From contig NZ_NWUW01000008.1 of the NCBI RefSeq assembly GCF_002746455.1, positions 124,001 to 188,000 on the forward strand: a stretch of DNA of 64,000 nucleotides, read 5' to 3'. The stretch comes from Bacillus fungorum. Its GTDB lineage: Bacteria > Bacillota > Bacilli > Bacillales > Bacillaceae_G. The notes beneath the pieces were generated by a model. The model had not been told where the DNA came from and did not search any database. It was given only the letters and a program-made list of their open reading frames with translations. Below, piece after piece: positions 35,402 to 43,770 of the stretch (its first letter is position 1; each line of letters opens with the position of its first letter). The position numbers were made by a program, and so were the translations under genes.

Positions 35402-35932
35402 TTACCACAATCTCATTTCCTGTCCCAACACAATCAATTCGTCATAAGGATCCCCGTCGATGTTTAATACTTGAGCAAAAGCAGGTTCTGTTTTTAAACC
35501 GCTCTCTTTTAAGCGAATAATTTCCTCCCTTATATGGGGATGCTGCATTAATAGCATGTGCTCTACTATCATATGTCTATATGCATTTTGGTTACGCACT
35601 GGCTTAGGCTGAGCGAATAATTCAAACTCAAAACCTTCAAAATTAAAATTCACCTTTATCGATTCGGTATTTTTAATTTTTTTCTTTTTTATTTTGAATC
35701 CTTCATAAGAGCCATATAAAGATCTCATTTCTTGTTCAAAAACATCAAAGTTATGTACTTCCATTACTATATCTAAGTCAGATTGAAGCGTATCAATTCT
35801 TATAGGTATAGTCCCGCAAAGAACGGGACTATACAAAGCTAAATCCTCCATGATGTTTAGTTTATTCAAAACATCATAAACCTTTTGTTGCTTGTCATTC
35901 CCTGATTGTAAATATGTAATAGATGTAAACAT
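35402..35932 (-). CDS. DUF4269 nucleotidyltransferase-like protein
   Basis: A 176-residue protein matching DUF4269. LCGTIPIRIDTLQSDLDIVMEV (residues ~38-60) resembles the GS...SDLD active site of a nucleotidyltransferase fold, and FNFEGFEFELFAQPKPVRNQNAYRHM follows with a conserved third acidic residue. The family function is unknown; by fold it may transfer nucleotides to protein or RNA. The ATG follows GGAGAGAC. Single gene. Confidence 0.8.
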   Translation of the reverse strand: MFTSITYLQSGNDKQQKVYDVLNKLNIMEDLALYSPVLCGTIPIRIDTLQSDLDIVMEVHNFDVFEQEMRSLYGSYEGFKIKKKKIKNTESIKVNFNFEGFEFELFAQPKPVRNQNAYRHMIVEHMLLMQHPHIREEIIRLKESGLKTEPAFAQVLNIDGDPYDELIVLGQEMRLW

Positions 35933-36105
35933 GGAAGTCTCTCCTTCATTTCACGTAATACGTGACTCACTAAATTCAAGAAAATTTGTCCGTTTAAATT
36001 TGTTCTAAGAGTACCTTTATTTCAATATATTAAGACGAACAAACTATACGTTTCAACTTTTCTCCTATACTGCAATACTATAAAAATAAGAAAGGAGGAA
36101 TTATT

Positions 36106-36567
36106 ATGAGCATTTTTAACATTCTTTTAACCATCCACATATTATTTGGGATAATATGCTTAATCACCGGTATTGTAGCGATGGTTGCTCAAAAGAAGAA
36201 AGGAAAACATACGGAATGGGGTGAAATATATCATGCATCCTATATGGTCATCACCCTTACTGCAATTATATTATCCATTATAAACTGGGATAAAATCGCA
36301 TATTTATTTTATGTAGCAATTTTCTCTTATGCTTTTGCGATTTATGGCTACCTTGCACGAAAAAAACGTTGGGAAAATTGGCTTCACCACCATATTAGAG
36401 GTATGTTAGGCTCTTATATCGGTGCCGTTACCGCACTATTAGTAAACGTAGGTATTCATATTCCCATAATTAATTTATTGCCGCCTATATGGTTTTGGTT
36501 TTTACCTACATTAATCGGTATTCCTCTCGTAGCCAGTGTATCAAAAAAATATAAAAAGCGTAGTTAA
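36106..36567 (+). CDS. DUF2306 membrane protein
   Basis: A 153-residue four-helix membrane protein. Conserved histidines occur in TIHILFGI (helix 1), IYHASY and LHHHIRGMLGSYIGAVTALLVN, the pattern of DUF2306, suggesting heme or metal binding on the membrane. Function not established. AAAGGAGG precedes the ATG. It is separated from neighbours by its own terminator. Confidence 0.75.
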   Translation: MSIFNILLTIHILFGIICLITGIVAMVAQKKKGKHTEWGEIYHASYMVITLTAIILSIINWDKIAYLFYVAIFSYAFAIYGYLARKKRWENWLHHHIRGMLGSYIGAVTALLVNVGIHIPIINLLPPIWFWFLPTLIGIPLVASVSKKYKKRS

Positions 36568-36683
36568 AATTCATTACATTTTCGTTACTTTCTAATTATT
36601 ATTATGAAAAATCATACTCAATGTAATATTATATTTATAAATTCAAAATCGTATTGCTTTAAGTTAGGCACTTAGCGCTAAAT

Positions 36684-36717
36684 AAAAAGAATCCAATAAA
36701 AGTATTGGATTCTTTTT
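36684..36717 (+). terminator. Terminator of the DUF2306 gene
   Basis: AAAAAGAATCCAATA and TATTGGATTCTTTTT perfect arms. Confidence 0.9.
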
Positions 36718-36857
36718 CGGATTTCATTTCAATATCGGCTTTATATATTTAATGATGTTATCCTCTGAATGGCGAACTATTATTGAATAACAGTGGATCC
36801 TTGCATCGTTTTTTTAATAACCTCTTATATTATTCCTTTAAGAATTCTACTTTTAAT

Positions 36858-37733
36858 TCATGAGTTTTTTAACTTTAAAACTGAATGTAATCGATCCGGA
36901 TAATTCGTAAACATCCCGTCAACTCCCCATAATAGTAACTTTTTCATGTCTGTTTCGTTATTTACAGTAAATGGATGAACTTCTAATCCGTGTTTCTTTA
37001 TTTTCTTTACATAAGCTGCATCAATATATTTGTAGTTCATACCAATACCTATGCAATATGTACTATACTTCTCTATCTCTGATTCAGTTAATTGAACTGA
37101 CTTTTTGTAAGATAGTAATTGGACTAGAGGTATATTAAAATGTAAACTATGTAGCTTTTGCAGACTTTTTTCACTAAATGATTGAATAATAACTTTATCC
37201 TGTATTTCATAGTGATTGATAATTTCTAATAACTTTTCTTCCATTCCTGGATATTCATCAGGTGATTTGGTTTCAATATAATAGTTCGCGTGATGCCCAA
37301 ACATTTCAATTATTTCTTCTAGTGTTGGAACTTTAGCATTTTCATATTCTTTCTTTGCTAAAGTTGGATATTTTTCATTAAAAAAAGAACCTGCCTTTAA
37401 TTGCTTTAATTCTTCTAATGTATGTTCCTTAACTAGCCCCGTACCGTTTGTAGTACGATTTACTGTTTCATCATGCATAGCTACTAAATGTCCATCTTTT
37501 GTCATTTGAAGATCTATTTCTATATAATCGCCCTTCAATTGTTGTCCTAATTTATATGCTGCTATTGTATGCTCAGGCGCATACGCAGAAGCACCTCTAT
37601 GTGCAATGTTTTTTATATGATTCGATTGATTAATAGCTTTCGTGTACTTAAGTTCATTTACTTTATGAAAAACAAAAGTACCTATTACTATAAAGGCGAA
37701 AATGATTGTAACGATATATATCTTTTTCATCAT
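36858..37733 (-). CDS. Membrane-anchored glycerophosphodiester phosphodiesterase
   Basis: A 291-residue GDPD that cleaves glycerophosphodiesters to sn-glycerol 3-phosphate and an alcohol. Residues ~4-24 form an uncleaved signal anchor or signal peptide, so it acts outside the membrane. The catalytic pair is visible: IAHRGASAYAPEHT (first His-Arg) and DGHLVAMHDETVNRTT (second His), with metal-ligand Glu residues in YIEIDLQMTKDG. Near the C-terminus, NNETDMKKLLLWGVDGMFTNYPD is the typical ending. AGGAG is about 10 bases from ATG 37733. Confidence 0.92.
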   Translation of the reverse strand: MMKKIYIVTIIFAFIVIGTFVFHKVNELKYTKAINQSNHIKNIAHRGASAYAPEHTIAAYKLGQQLKGDYIEIDLQMTKDGHLVAMHDETVNRTTNGTGLVKEHTLEELKQLKAGSFFNEKYPTLAKKEYENAKVPTLEEIIEMFGHHANYYIETKSPDEYPGMEEKLLEIINHYEIQDKVIIQSFSEKSLQKLHSLHFNIPLVQLLSYKKSVQLTESEIEKYSTYCIGIGMNYKYIDAAYVKKIKKHGLEVHPFTVNNETDMKKLLLWGVDGMFTNYPDRLHSVLKLKNS

Positions 37734-37775
37734 GATGTATTAACTCCTACATGAAAGCAATTTGGCTTAGACAAT

Positions 37776-38576
37776 TTATTCAAATAAATGTCGATTTTCA
37801 AATACAGTCATTTGTCCAACAGATTGAAAACCAGCCTTTTTATAAATAGTAACCCCATCAGGTGAAGCTTGTAATACACATTGAGCAACGTTCAATTCTT
37901 TTGCTTCTTGCAGCAAGTAATTAAACATAGTAGAACCAAATCCTTTTCCTCTCATTTCTTCTTTAGTTGCTATATCATAAATACCAATACTTTCTTTTGT
38001 ACATACTAGTGAACCAACCGATACGACTTCATCTTTATAAAGTCCTAAGTACAGTTTCATATTTCCACTATTCCATAAGTCGAAAGAAGCAGTTTGATTG
38101 TAAAATGCTTGAACATGTATACCTTCCTCTAATGTACCAAATAGACTGGCTAACACTTCTCCAAACTTTTTAATTTGTCCTGGGGAAGATGCTTTTTGTA
38201 TCGTAAAACCTTCTGGCATGTTTATTGTTGGATGAATTGTATTTAATTCTGCTACCATCGCGATATTTTGTTCTGCTTCTTTTAATCCAGGCTTTATTAA
38301 TTCGTTCTTTATATTATCCTCTAGTTTCTCATCCCAAAACCAAACACTCATTGGATATTTCTTTTGATTATAGTATGCTACCTCCTTATATAATTTCTCG
38401 ATACCTTCCGTTACATTATTGTTTAGTAAAGTAATGATATTAAATGTATCTGCAGGTAAACCACAGTCGACAGCAATGTAATCCTTCGTATCTTTTACAT
38501 TCATTCCCTGTGCCTGCCGCGCAATATATGAAGTTTTATATGTAAAATTATCTATTAGTAACTGTTTAAAATCCAT
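37776..38576 (-). CDS. GNAT-family N-acetyltransferase (two-domain)
   Basis: A 266-residue protein. The N-terminal ~120 residues look like a degenerate GNAT-like domain, and the C-terminal half has a functional acetyl-CoA loop: ATKEEMRGKGFGSTMFNYLL (part of residues ~205-225), ending ASPDGVTIYKKAGFQSVGQM. Substrate unknown. GAAAGGAGC precedes the ATG. Located next to the glycerophosphodiesterase gene, 42 bases apart, same strand. Confidence 0.8.
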   Translation of the reverse strand: MDFKQLLIDNFTYKTSYIARQAQGMNVKDTKDYIAVDCGLPADTFNIITLLNNNVTEGIEKLYKEVAYYNQKKYPMSVWFWDEKLEDNIKNELIKPGLKEAEQNIAMVAELNTIHPTINMPEGFTIQKASSPGQIKKFGEVLASLFGTLEEGIHVQAFYNQTASFDLWNSGNMKLYLGLYKDEVVSVGSLVCTKESIGIYDIATKEEMRGKGFGSTMFNYLLQEAKELNVAQCVLQASPDGVTIYKKAGFQSVGQMTVFENRHLFE

Positions 38577-38800
38577 TCATTTTGCTCCTTTCATAAAATT
38601 TGTATTCGAATACTTCAGTATTAAATATAACATATAAGAAATGTACCTATTTCTATAAAAATATCTCTTTACATCACTCTTTGCGCCCTACAACAATAAA
38701 AAATGATATAACGTTGTCGGAATGAAAAAAGTGGTATATAATAAATATTAACATTACTAGTAATTATTTTAGGTATTCCTAGAATAAAGGAGCGATACAT

Positions 38801-38905
38801 ATGAAAATTACTATTTATTTCGGAAGTCATGAAGATCAAGATGTTCGTACAATGGACTGTCATTTAGATGTAGAAGATACAGAAGAGATTGTTTCTGTAT
38901 CTTAA
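38801..38905 (+). CDS. Small hypothetical protein (34 aa)
   Basis: An ATG after AAAGGAGCGATACAT gives a 34-residue acidic peptide (KITIYFGSHEDQD, then CHLDVEDTEEI and VSVS end). The ribosome binding site and spacing are excellent, and a good terminator follows at 38945, so this is likely translated. The short beta-like N-terminus is of no known family. Confidence 0.55.
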   Translation: MKITIYFGSHEDQDVRTMDCHLDVEDTEEIVSVS

Positions 38906-38944
38906 TATAAATAGTTGGGATGAATCCTCTTCCCTACAACGTTT

Positions 38945-38972
38945 AAGGCACCTTTTATAGGTGTCTTTTTTG
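38945..38972 (+). terminator. Terminator of the 34-aa peptide gene
   Basis: AGGCACCT and AGGTGTCT stem with TTTTTT after it. Confidence 0.8.
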
Positions 38973-38993
38973 TTGTTTTTTCGACAAAAACCC

Positions 38994-39045
38994 TTTACTT
39001 TAGAGCGTTTTAATAGTAAAATATAAATATACGAACAAACGTTCT
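38994..39045 (+). promoter_or_regulatory. Promoter with a LexA (SOS) box
   Basis: TTTACT (38994-38999) and TAAAAT (39017-39022) with 17 bases between form a sigma-A-type promoter. CGAACAAACGTTCT at 39032-39045 matches the Bacillus LexA/DinR consensus CGAACRNRYGTTYC at 13 of 14 positions and lies just past the expected transcription start, suitable for repression. Confidence 0.7.
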
Positions 39046-39082
39046 TTTTATTTTAATTGTACATGAAGGGATGATTTTTACA

Positions 39083-39787
39083 ATGACTCAAGCAAAGCGC
39101 AGAGGAAGAAAAAAGCAAACACCTATTATTTCAAATACAGGCTTTATCGGCTCTGTCTTTATTGATACATTGGAGTTACAAAAGAAATCCTATTATTTCG
39201 CCCGTAAAAAACTTCAAATTGTTCATCACGTACTAGATGGTCTCTCTGGGGCAACAAGTTCTCTATTTAAAGAACATAATATTTCAGCATATATGTCATG
39301 TGTGTATTTACATAAACAAAAGAAAATTGGTTTTGTTCTTTCAACGAAACCATTTGAACAAAGTGATGGCGTTGCTTATTTTGTAAATTATTTAATTGAA
39401 AAGAATTTTTACGGTAATCATGAAGAAGACGTAGAATATCAAGAAGTATTTAATACAGGTTTTATCGGTGTAGTATTCGCCGATTTATGTAGTATAGATC
39501 GTTTTAATTTCGAGTTTGAAATGGGTATGTTAACGAAATTAATGAAAGATATGATTATTCCGGTTAAAGAACTTTTTTTACGCCATAATGTACCGGCTTA
39601 CATCTCTACTTCTCATTTAGAAGAACAAAACAAATTAGGCTTCGTTCTTTCTGTAAAGCCATATGATGAACGCGCTGAAGCAGATTTATATTTTGAAGCA
39701 TATTTAAAAGAACGCGGATTATTTATTGGTGATGAAGAAGATGATATTGATAAGATTGTTATTAGAAAAACAGCTGAATTACGATAG
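39083..39787 (+). CDS. Putative SOS-controlled protein with internal duplication, unknown function
   Basis: A 234-residue protein of no named family, with two homologous halves. Repeat 1 (residues ~15-105) starts SNTGFIGSVFIDTLEL and has KEHNISAYMSCVYLHKQKKIGFVLSTKPF. Repeat 2 (~115-215) starts FNTGFIGVVFADLCSI and has RHNVPAYISTSHLEEQNKLGFVLSVKPY. The N-terminus is basic (KRRGRKKQ). The duplicated fold has alternating beta strands and may bind a ligand or DNA. ATG 39083 follows AAGGGATG by ~11 bases; an ATG at 39071 abuts that site and is less likely. The LexA box just upstream suggests DNA-damage induction. Confidence 0.7.
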   Translation: MTQAKRRGRKKQTPIISNTGFIGSVFIDTLELQKKSYYFARKKLQIVHHVLDGLSGATSSLFKEHNISAYMSCVYLHKQKKIGFVLSTKPFEQSDGVAYFVNYLIEKNFYGNHEEDVEYQEVFNTGFIGVVFADLCSIDRFNFEFEMGMLTKLMKDMIIPVKELFLRHNVPAYISTSHLEEQNKLGFVLSVKPYDERAEADLYFEAYLKERGLFIGDEEDDIDKIVIRKTAELR

Positions 39788-39790
39788 ATA

Positions 39791-39819
39791 AGCGCAGGAT
39801 GATGATCCTGCGCTATTTC
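39791..39819 (+). terminator. Terminator of the SOS-type gene
   Basis: AGCGCAGGAT and ATCCTGCGCT with 4-base loop, followed by ATTTC. Confidence 0.75.
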
Positions 39820-39867
39820 GATATTATTTAATTACGTTCAACACTATACCCTTTTGAATGAATTATA

Positions 39868-40542
39868 GTGAAAATATTAGGGGTCTATCTTTTAATGTTT
39901 GTATATGGACTTTATAAATTGATGGTGAATTTTAATCAATCAGATGTAGCAAATACTTTAATTGTTGTAAATTTAGTCAGTCTTCTAACACTGATCATTG
40001 CAGATTTTAATGTTAGAAATGTAAAGAAGAACTGCGATATGGAAGTTGATTCAGAGGAAGAAGATGCTTATTTACTTCAGTTAGAAAGAAAAGCATATAC
40101 AGCATCTATCTATATTCAAGTATCATTATGTTTATCATTTATTGTCGTCCTAACTGGATTCTTATTATTAAGAGATAAACAACCTGGTATTGTTTTAGCA
40201 AGTTTTATTATTATAATTCTTGCATTTATGAAGTTATATCCTAGTAAAAAAATCATTAATCTTACAAATCCAGGGTTTACGTTCCCAAATCCTCGCTCTA
40301 AAAATTATGAAAAAGAGCTTTTAGATCAGTTTGATGATGGTCAAAAACATGTCATGTTGCAAGGTCTTTATAAATTATATTCATTTATAAACACGGGGTT
40401 AGTTATACTATCATTTGCACTTATGTTCTATTCTGCGTTTACTGGTAATTCACAATTAGTTAGTGTAATTGGTATTGGTATACTATTAATGTTAATTCAA
40501 ATTAGCTTTACAATCAGTTTGAAGCCAAATAAATCGAAATAG
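39868..40542 (+). CDS. DUF3169 membrane protein, possibly lacking its native N-terminus
   Basis: A 224-residue membrane protein with about five hydrophobic helices (residues ~1-20, 28-47, 80-105, 112-118 region, 175-215) and the DUF3169-like block LTNPGFTFPNPRSKNYEKELLDQFDDGQKH in the loop. The family is of unknown function and is often linked to small HTH regulators; none is next to it here. The only start available is GTG 39868 without a visible ribosome binding site, so the native 5' end may be lost. Confidence 0.65.
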   Translation: MKILGVYLLMFVYGLYKLMVNFNQSDVANTLIVVNLVSLLTLIIADFNVRNVKKNCDMEVDSEEEDAYLLQLERKAYTASIYIQVSLCLSFIVVLTGFLLLRDKQPGIVLASFIIIILAFMKLYPSKKIINLTNPGFTFPNPRSKNYEKELLDQFDDGQKHVMLQGLYKLYSFINTGLVILSFALMFYSAFTGNSQLVSVIGIGILLMLIQISFTISLKPNKSK

Positions 40543-40599
40543 CTGGCGCAATTTTCATTTGCAAAATTAACGTTTACATAGTTATTTTAATCAAACTTT

Positions 40600-40740
40600 G
40601 GATTCAGCCCATCGCTATCATGCTAAGAAAAGCAAATACCCCAAAACGAGAAAATTGGCATCTCCAGGTGAAAATGTACATTTTTTTTGTTTTGGGGGCG
40701 TTATAATATTCTTAAGTTGATGAGCATATGGCGGGACCCC
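40600..40740. repeat. Dispersed short repeat, copy B (about 141 bp, imperfect inverted ends)
   Basis: Left end 40600-40630 read on the - strand and right end 40709-40740 are similar (TTTCTTAGCATGATAGCGAT versus ATTCTTAAGTTGATGAGCAT). Interior boxes CCCCAAAACGAG (40639-40650) and TTTTGGGGGCGTTA mirror each other and recur in copy A (10444-10588). Right-end-like pieces also occur at 55203-55253 and 55300-55348. Confidence 0.7.
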
Positions 40741-40772
40741 TTTAATGTTTTTTATGAATACAACAGCTTCTT

Positions 40773-41147
40773 TTAATAATCTCTTTCTTTCGCAATCTCT
40801 CTTTTTAATTCATCATACAATCGGTCGTGTTCTGTTATATCTTCAAATTCAATTAATTGTTTTTTCTCTTCTCTCCATTCTTTCTCGGAATAATGGTTGC
40901 AAATCTTTCGAGCGTCATCGCATACTTTTCCTTCATTACTACCGCCAATCTCCATAAGGTCCTCACAGATTTGAATCGTCTCTCCTGCGTCCTCCACTTT
41001 CTGTTCATGAAGGGATTTCGCACAGCCTTTTAGACCAAATACGAGAATGATGAAGATAATGACCAATCCGAATAAAATGATGATACCGTCTTTCTTATCT
41101 TTTTTCGCTTTCTCTGCCGTCAACCCATCGAGGTACTCCTGCATCAT
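40773..41147 (-). CDS. Small single-pass membrane protein (124 aa), unknown
   Basis: Not recognised. Residues ~1-20 are charged, ~22-42 form one transmembrane helix (IIILFGLVIIFIILVFGL) ending in KGCAKSL, and the rest is a highly charged, probably coiled extracytoplasmic or cytoplasmic domain with four cysteines (QICEDL, KVCDDARKICNHY). It lies 12 bases downstream of the MerR/DUF3967 gene on the same strand, an arrangement seen on phages and plasmids, so it is likely part of the same transcript. Confidence 0.6.
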   Translation of the reverse strand: MMQEYLDGLTAEKAKKDKKDGIIILFGLVIIFIILVFGLKGCAKSLHEQKVEDAGETIQICEDLMEIGGSNEGKVCDDARKICNHYSEKEWREEKKQLIEFEDITEHDRLYDELKREIAKERDY

Positions 41148-41159
41148 TCTCTTCGTTTC

Positions 41160-41666
41160 CTACATCTCACGTAGCGTCTTCATAAGAGTTTCGTCTCGTG
41201 CTTCCAATCGTTTCTCAACTCGTTCATTATGCGCTTCAACGCTGGCTTTAATTTCCTCATTACTTTGCTTTGCCTGGTCACTTAATCGCTTCTCCATCGC
41301 TAACATACTCTGATTCATTTCTTGCGTCATAACGTAGTACTGTTGCTGTAATTGCTGTTTAATGTGGAATGGGATTAGATCCGTTTCTTGGGATTCCTCT
41401 GTCTCCGTATTTGGATAGGCTATCTTTAATCGTTGCGCTATCATCTTCGCTGCCTTCTCTAGCGTCATACCGTCATGCTTACTTAGCTCAATTAACTTCT
41501 CAATCACCATAACGTCATGCTCTGTGTATCGGCGTCTGCCGCGATTATCTTTTTTCACTGCGAATCCTTCGCGTTGTAATACTTCCATGTACTTTCTAAG
41601 GGTGCTATCACTTATTCCTAGTCGTTTATAAACTTCACTAGCAGAATAAACAATTTCGTCCGTCAT
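41160..41666 (-). CDS. MerR-like HTH protein with DUF3967 C-terminus
   Basis: A 168-residue DNA-binding protein. The N-terminal helix-turn-helix is MerR-type (YSASEVYKRLGISDSTLRKYMEVLQREGF, followed by RRRYTEHDVMVIEKLI, residues ~6-60). A coiled-coil C-terminal part (QQLQQQYYVMTQEMNQSML; EERVEKRLEARDETLM-like) is DUF3967 type, common on plasmids and prophages. AGGAGGTG precedes ATG 41666; the frame open further upstream has no start as good. Probably a mobile-element regulator; no matching replication genes are present. Confidence 0.8.
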   Translation of the reverse strand: MTDEIVYSASEVYKRLGISDSTLRKYMEVLQREGFAVKKDNRGRRRYTEHDVMVIEKLIELSKHDGMTLEKAAKMIAQRLKIAYPNTETEESQETDLIPFHIKQQLQQQYYVMTQEMNQSMLAMEKRLSDQAKQSNEEIKASVEAHNERVEKRLEARDETLMKTLREM

Positions 41667-41727
41667 AGCGTCACAACACCTCCTAGTGAGAGTATTCAAT
41701 GATGAATAGGAAATTCCTGCAAATAAA

Positions 41728-41759
41728 AAATCCGCCTCTCAAAAGAAAGCGGATTTTTT
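41728..41759. terminator. Terminator hairpin
   Basis: AAAATCCGC and GCGGATTTT with A/T runs outside. Confidence 0.8.
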
Positions 41760-41871
41760 CAGCTTGCTAATATATATGATTCATGCGCAACTTTTTGTGG
41801 ATCTATGAATAAAAATAATAATGAGTCTTTACCATAATAAATTATAATTTTACCCCAAGAAAAAAATTGTT

Positions 41872-42240
41872 TTACTCAAAATAAGGGTCATCATTTTGAA
41901 CTGACTCTGTAGAGTTAGAAACTTGGCTAGCAACTGGGCTAGAAACTAAATCTAATACATTTTCTAACTTGAATTGTAAAAGCATTTCTTGCTTTACAAC
42001 AGTTTGTAGTGTTTGACGCACACTATTATTTAGTGTTAATAAATCTGGTAATGTTGTCGGCGGAGGAGTAACACCAGTAGATAATGTTCCTAATAAAAAT
42101 TGAATTTTCTCCGCCTCACTATTAATAATATGGGCTAATGCCAGTTCTTCAAGAGCAATTGAAGCCACTATTAAAGAAATCGATTGTCCTGGAGTAATTG
42201 CTATTGTCGGCGTTATATTTGGAATATTCGCTTGAGACAT
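41872..42240 (-). CDS. 'SLIVASIALEELALAHIIN' family protein, copy 1
   Basis: A 122-residue protein. After a Pro/Thr/Ile-rich start (NIPNITPTIAITPGQS) there is a helix with ISLIVASIALEELALAHIIN and SEAEKIQFLLGTL, then an EMLLQFKLENVLDLVS helix. The family is common in the B. cereus group, often beside exosporium or collagen-like genes, but its function is unknown to me; a spore-surface role is only inferred. A paralogue at 53551-53865 is nearly identical except for the extra acidic tail here (SNSTESVQNDDPYFE). GGGAG precedes ATG 42240. The sequence CATACAGT (reverse of 42274-42281) resembles a SigE -10 element. Confidence 0.7.
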   Translation of the reverse strand: MSQANIPNITPTIAITPGQSISLIVASIALEELALAHIINSEAEKIQFLLGTLSTGVTPPPTTLPDLLTLNNSVRQTLQTVVKQEMLLQFKLENVLDLVSSPVASQVSNSTESVQNDDPYFE

Positions 42241-42337
42241 ACTCATCTCCCTTTCCATTTTTAGATTCCATACACTGTATGATTTTTTTAAGGATTTGTA
42301 TCCTGTCCTATACAGCCCATATTTTTTCAATAAGACA

Positions 42338-42682
42338 TCAAGGTAAAAATGACGCCGAGAAAAACTTCACACATACATTGGATTCACTTGCTGTGATATC
42401 GATTGTAAATCCTAATTTATCGATATTATTGATACAAAATAACCAGGGATCCACATAGTGGATTCTTTTTTTATCATATAAAGACTCATCGGAATTTTTT
42501 ACTTTACTAAGATCCTCATAAGTATCTTTGAGACCATGCCAAACTTTATCACGTAAAGATCCGCCATTTTTCTCACTATTTAACGTACCACACATTGCTC
42601 CTTCTTCAAGATTTCCGCCATATGAAGCATCTGCGGTACGGAATTTTTCGGCAATTCGTTTCAAATCCTCTTCGACTTGCAT
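42338..42682 (-). CDS. Unknown protein, possibly a truncated effector (114 aa)
   Basis: Not recognised. The N-terminus VEEDLKRIAEKFRTADASYGG looks like the end of a longer helical domain, as in type VII-secretion/LXG-type proteins, and the remainder is mixed (GSLRDKVWHGLKDTYEDL; YVDPWLFCINNIDKLGFTID). The ATG has no ribosome binding site, and an in-frame stop lies six codons upstream, so the protein may be the remnant of a larger gene. Confidence 0.35.
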   Translation of the reverse strand: MQVEEDLKRIAEKFRTADASYGGNLEEGAMCGTLNSEKNGGSLRDKVWHGLKDTYEDLSKVKNSDESLYDKKRIHYVDPWLFCINNIDKLGFTIDITASESNVCVKFFSASFLP

Positions 42683-42772
42683 AATCGAATTTTTAGATTA
42701 GTATAATAATATTTATGTGAAATGAAATCTTCTTAATTGTAAATAAAACCTATGTATATGTGAAATAAGGTG

Positions 42773-42808
42773 AAAAAAGGTTTGCTCTAATCTGAGCAAA
42801 CCTTTTTT
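42773..42808. terminator. Terminator of the SLH gene (bidirectional)
   Basis: AAAAAAGGTTTGCTC and GAGCAAACCTTTTTT are perfect 15-base arms with a 6-base loop. Confidence 0.92.
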
Positions 42809-42829
42809 ACGTTTAATTAATAACACGTA

Positions 42830-43447
42830 TTAATTACGAACTGGACGGAAACTTGGTTCTTGCAAACGTGCTAAGAATGCAGCGAACTGTTCACGAGTAA
42901 CTTTTGCTGTAGGTGCAAATGATCCATCTGGGAATCCAACAGTAATGTTATTTTGAGCTAAAATTTTAACATAGTCATATGCCCAATGAGTAAGTGGGAC
43001 ATCTTTGAATCTAACGTGAGCTCCAGTCGATTTTAAATTAAAAGCCTTAACGAGTGCTACAGCCATCTCTGCGCGTGTTAATTCTCGTTCTCCAGCGAAA
43101 TTAAAACTATTAGCTATGTAACCGTAATGCATTAATTTATGTGCAGCATCATAGTAATAGGAATCAGCCGGAATATCCTGGTACGTGTCTTTGTAGTTAT
43201 ATGGCATTTTTAAATCTAATGCTTTATCTAACATTACAGCCATTTGACCACGAGTTACATTATCGCTAGGTTTGAAGTATCCCTCTGGAGTACCATTAAT
43301 AATGCCTCTTTCAGTTAAATAGTTAATTTCTTTGTACGCCCAGTGATTAGTTTGTACATCTGGGAAAGATTTAGCACTTGCAAGATTAGGAATAAAAAAT
43401 GACATAATCATTACAAAAGTAGTTAGTAACAGACTTGATTTTTTCAC
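42830..43447 (-). CDS. Secreted three-SLH-domain protein
   Basis: A 205-residue protein made of a signal peptide (residues 1-25, cleavage near NLASAK) and three S-layer homology domains (about 27-85, 88-145 and 150-200; each with the FxDVxxxxWAYxxI-type start and ITRGxxA-type motif: DNVTRGQMAVML, RELTRAEMAVAL, AKVTREQFAAFL). SLH triplets bind pyruvylated secondary wall polymer, so it would sit on the cell surface. There is no additional functional domain, which is unusual: such proteins normally carry an enzyme or adhesin. GTG 43447 follows GAGGTG by seven bases. Confidence 0.85.
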   Translation of the reverse strand: MKKSSLLLTTFVMIMSFFIPNLASAKSFPDVQTNHWAYKEINYLTERGIINGTPEGYFKPSDNVTRGQMAVMLDKALDLKMPYNYKDTYQDIPADSYYYDAAHKLMHYGYIANSFNFAGERELTRAEMAVALVKAFNLKSTGAHVRFKDVPLTHWAYDYVKILAQNNITVGFPDGSFAPTAKVTREQFAAFLARLQEPSFRPVRN

Positions 43448-43583
43448 AAAAAACACCTCAATATATTTTTATATTTACATATTAACATTAATTACTTTAT
43501 AAATAAAGTAGATTTACTGGCATTTAAACTTTTATAAAATTGAAAACCGAAAAAAATAACAAGTAAATAATGTTACATACAGC

Positions 43584-43621
43584 ACGAAAAAGGCCGCCTG
43601 TAAATAGATGGCCTTTTTCGT
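43584..43621. terminator. Terminator hairpin beside the amidase remnant
   Basis: GAAAAAGGCC and GGCCTTTTTC; T run at one side and A run at the other. Confidence 0.85.
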
Positions 43622-43625
43622 TAAA

Positions 43626-43760
43626 TTAACGCACATTCACATACGTATCACTAGCCGTAATATAGAAAACTTGCCCATGACTATTATGCACTTTATATTG
43701 ATACGAATCATTTACACTTATCTTTGCATCAATTATAAATCCTAATCCTGCATTTTCATA
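43626..43760 (-). pseudogene. Remnant of an N-acetylmuramoyl-L-alanine amidase C-terminal domain
   Basis: On the - strand the frame reads ENAGLGFIIDAKISVND, then YQYKVHNSHGQVFYIT and ASDTYVNVR before a stop at 43626. This is the closing part of the Amidase02_C cell-wall-binding domain of phage/Bacillus endolysins. It has no catalytic domain and is preceded by a stop codon upstream in frame. It is separated by 10 bases from the GGAP-repeat gene. Confidence 0.65.
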
Positions 43761-43770
43761 TTAGTATTAG

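Noticed and set aside
42274..42281. SigE promoter of the SLIVASIA gene
   Set aside because: The -10-like CATACAGT alone is weak; no -35 match, and the paralogue does not keep it clearly.
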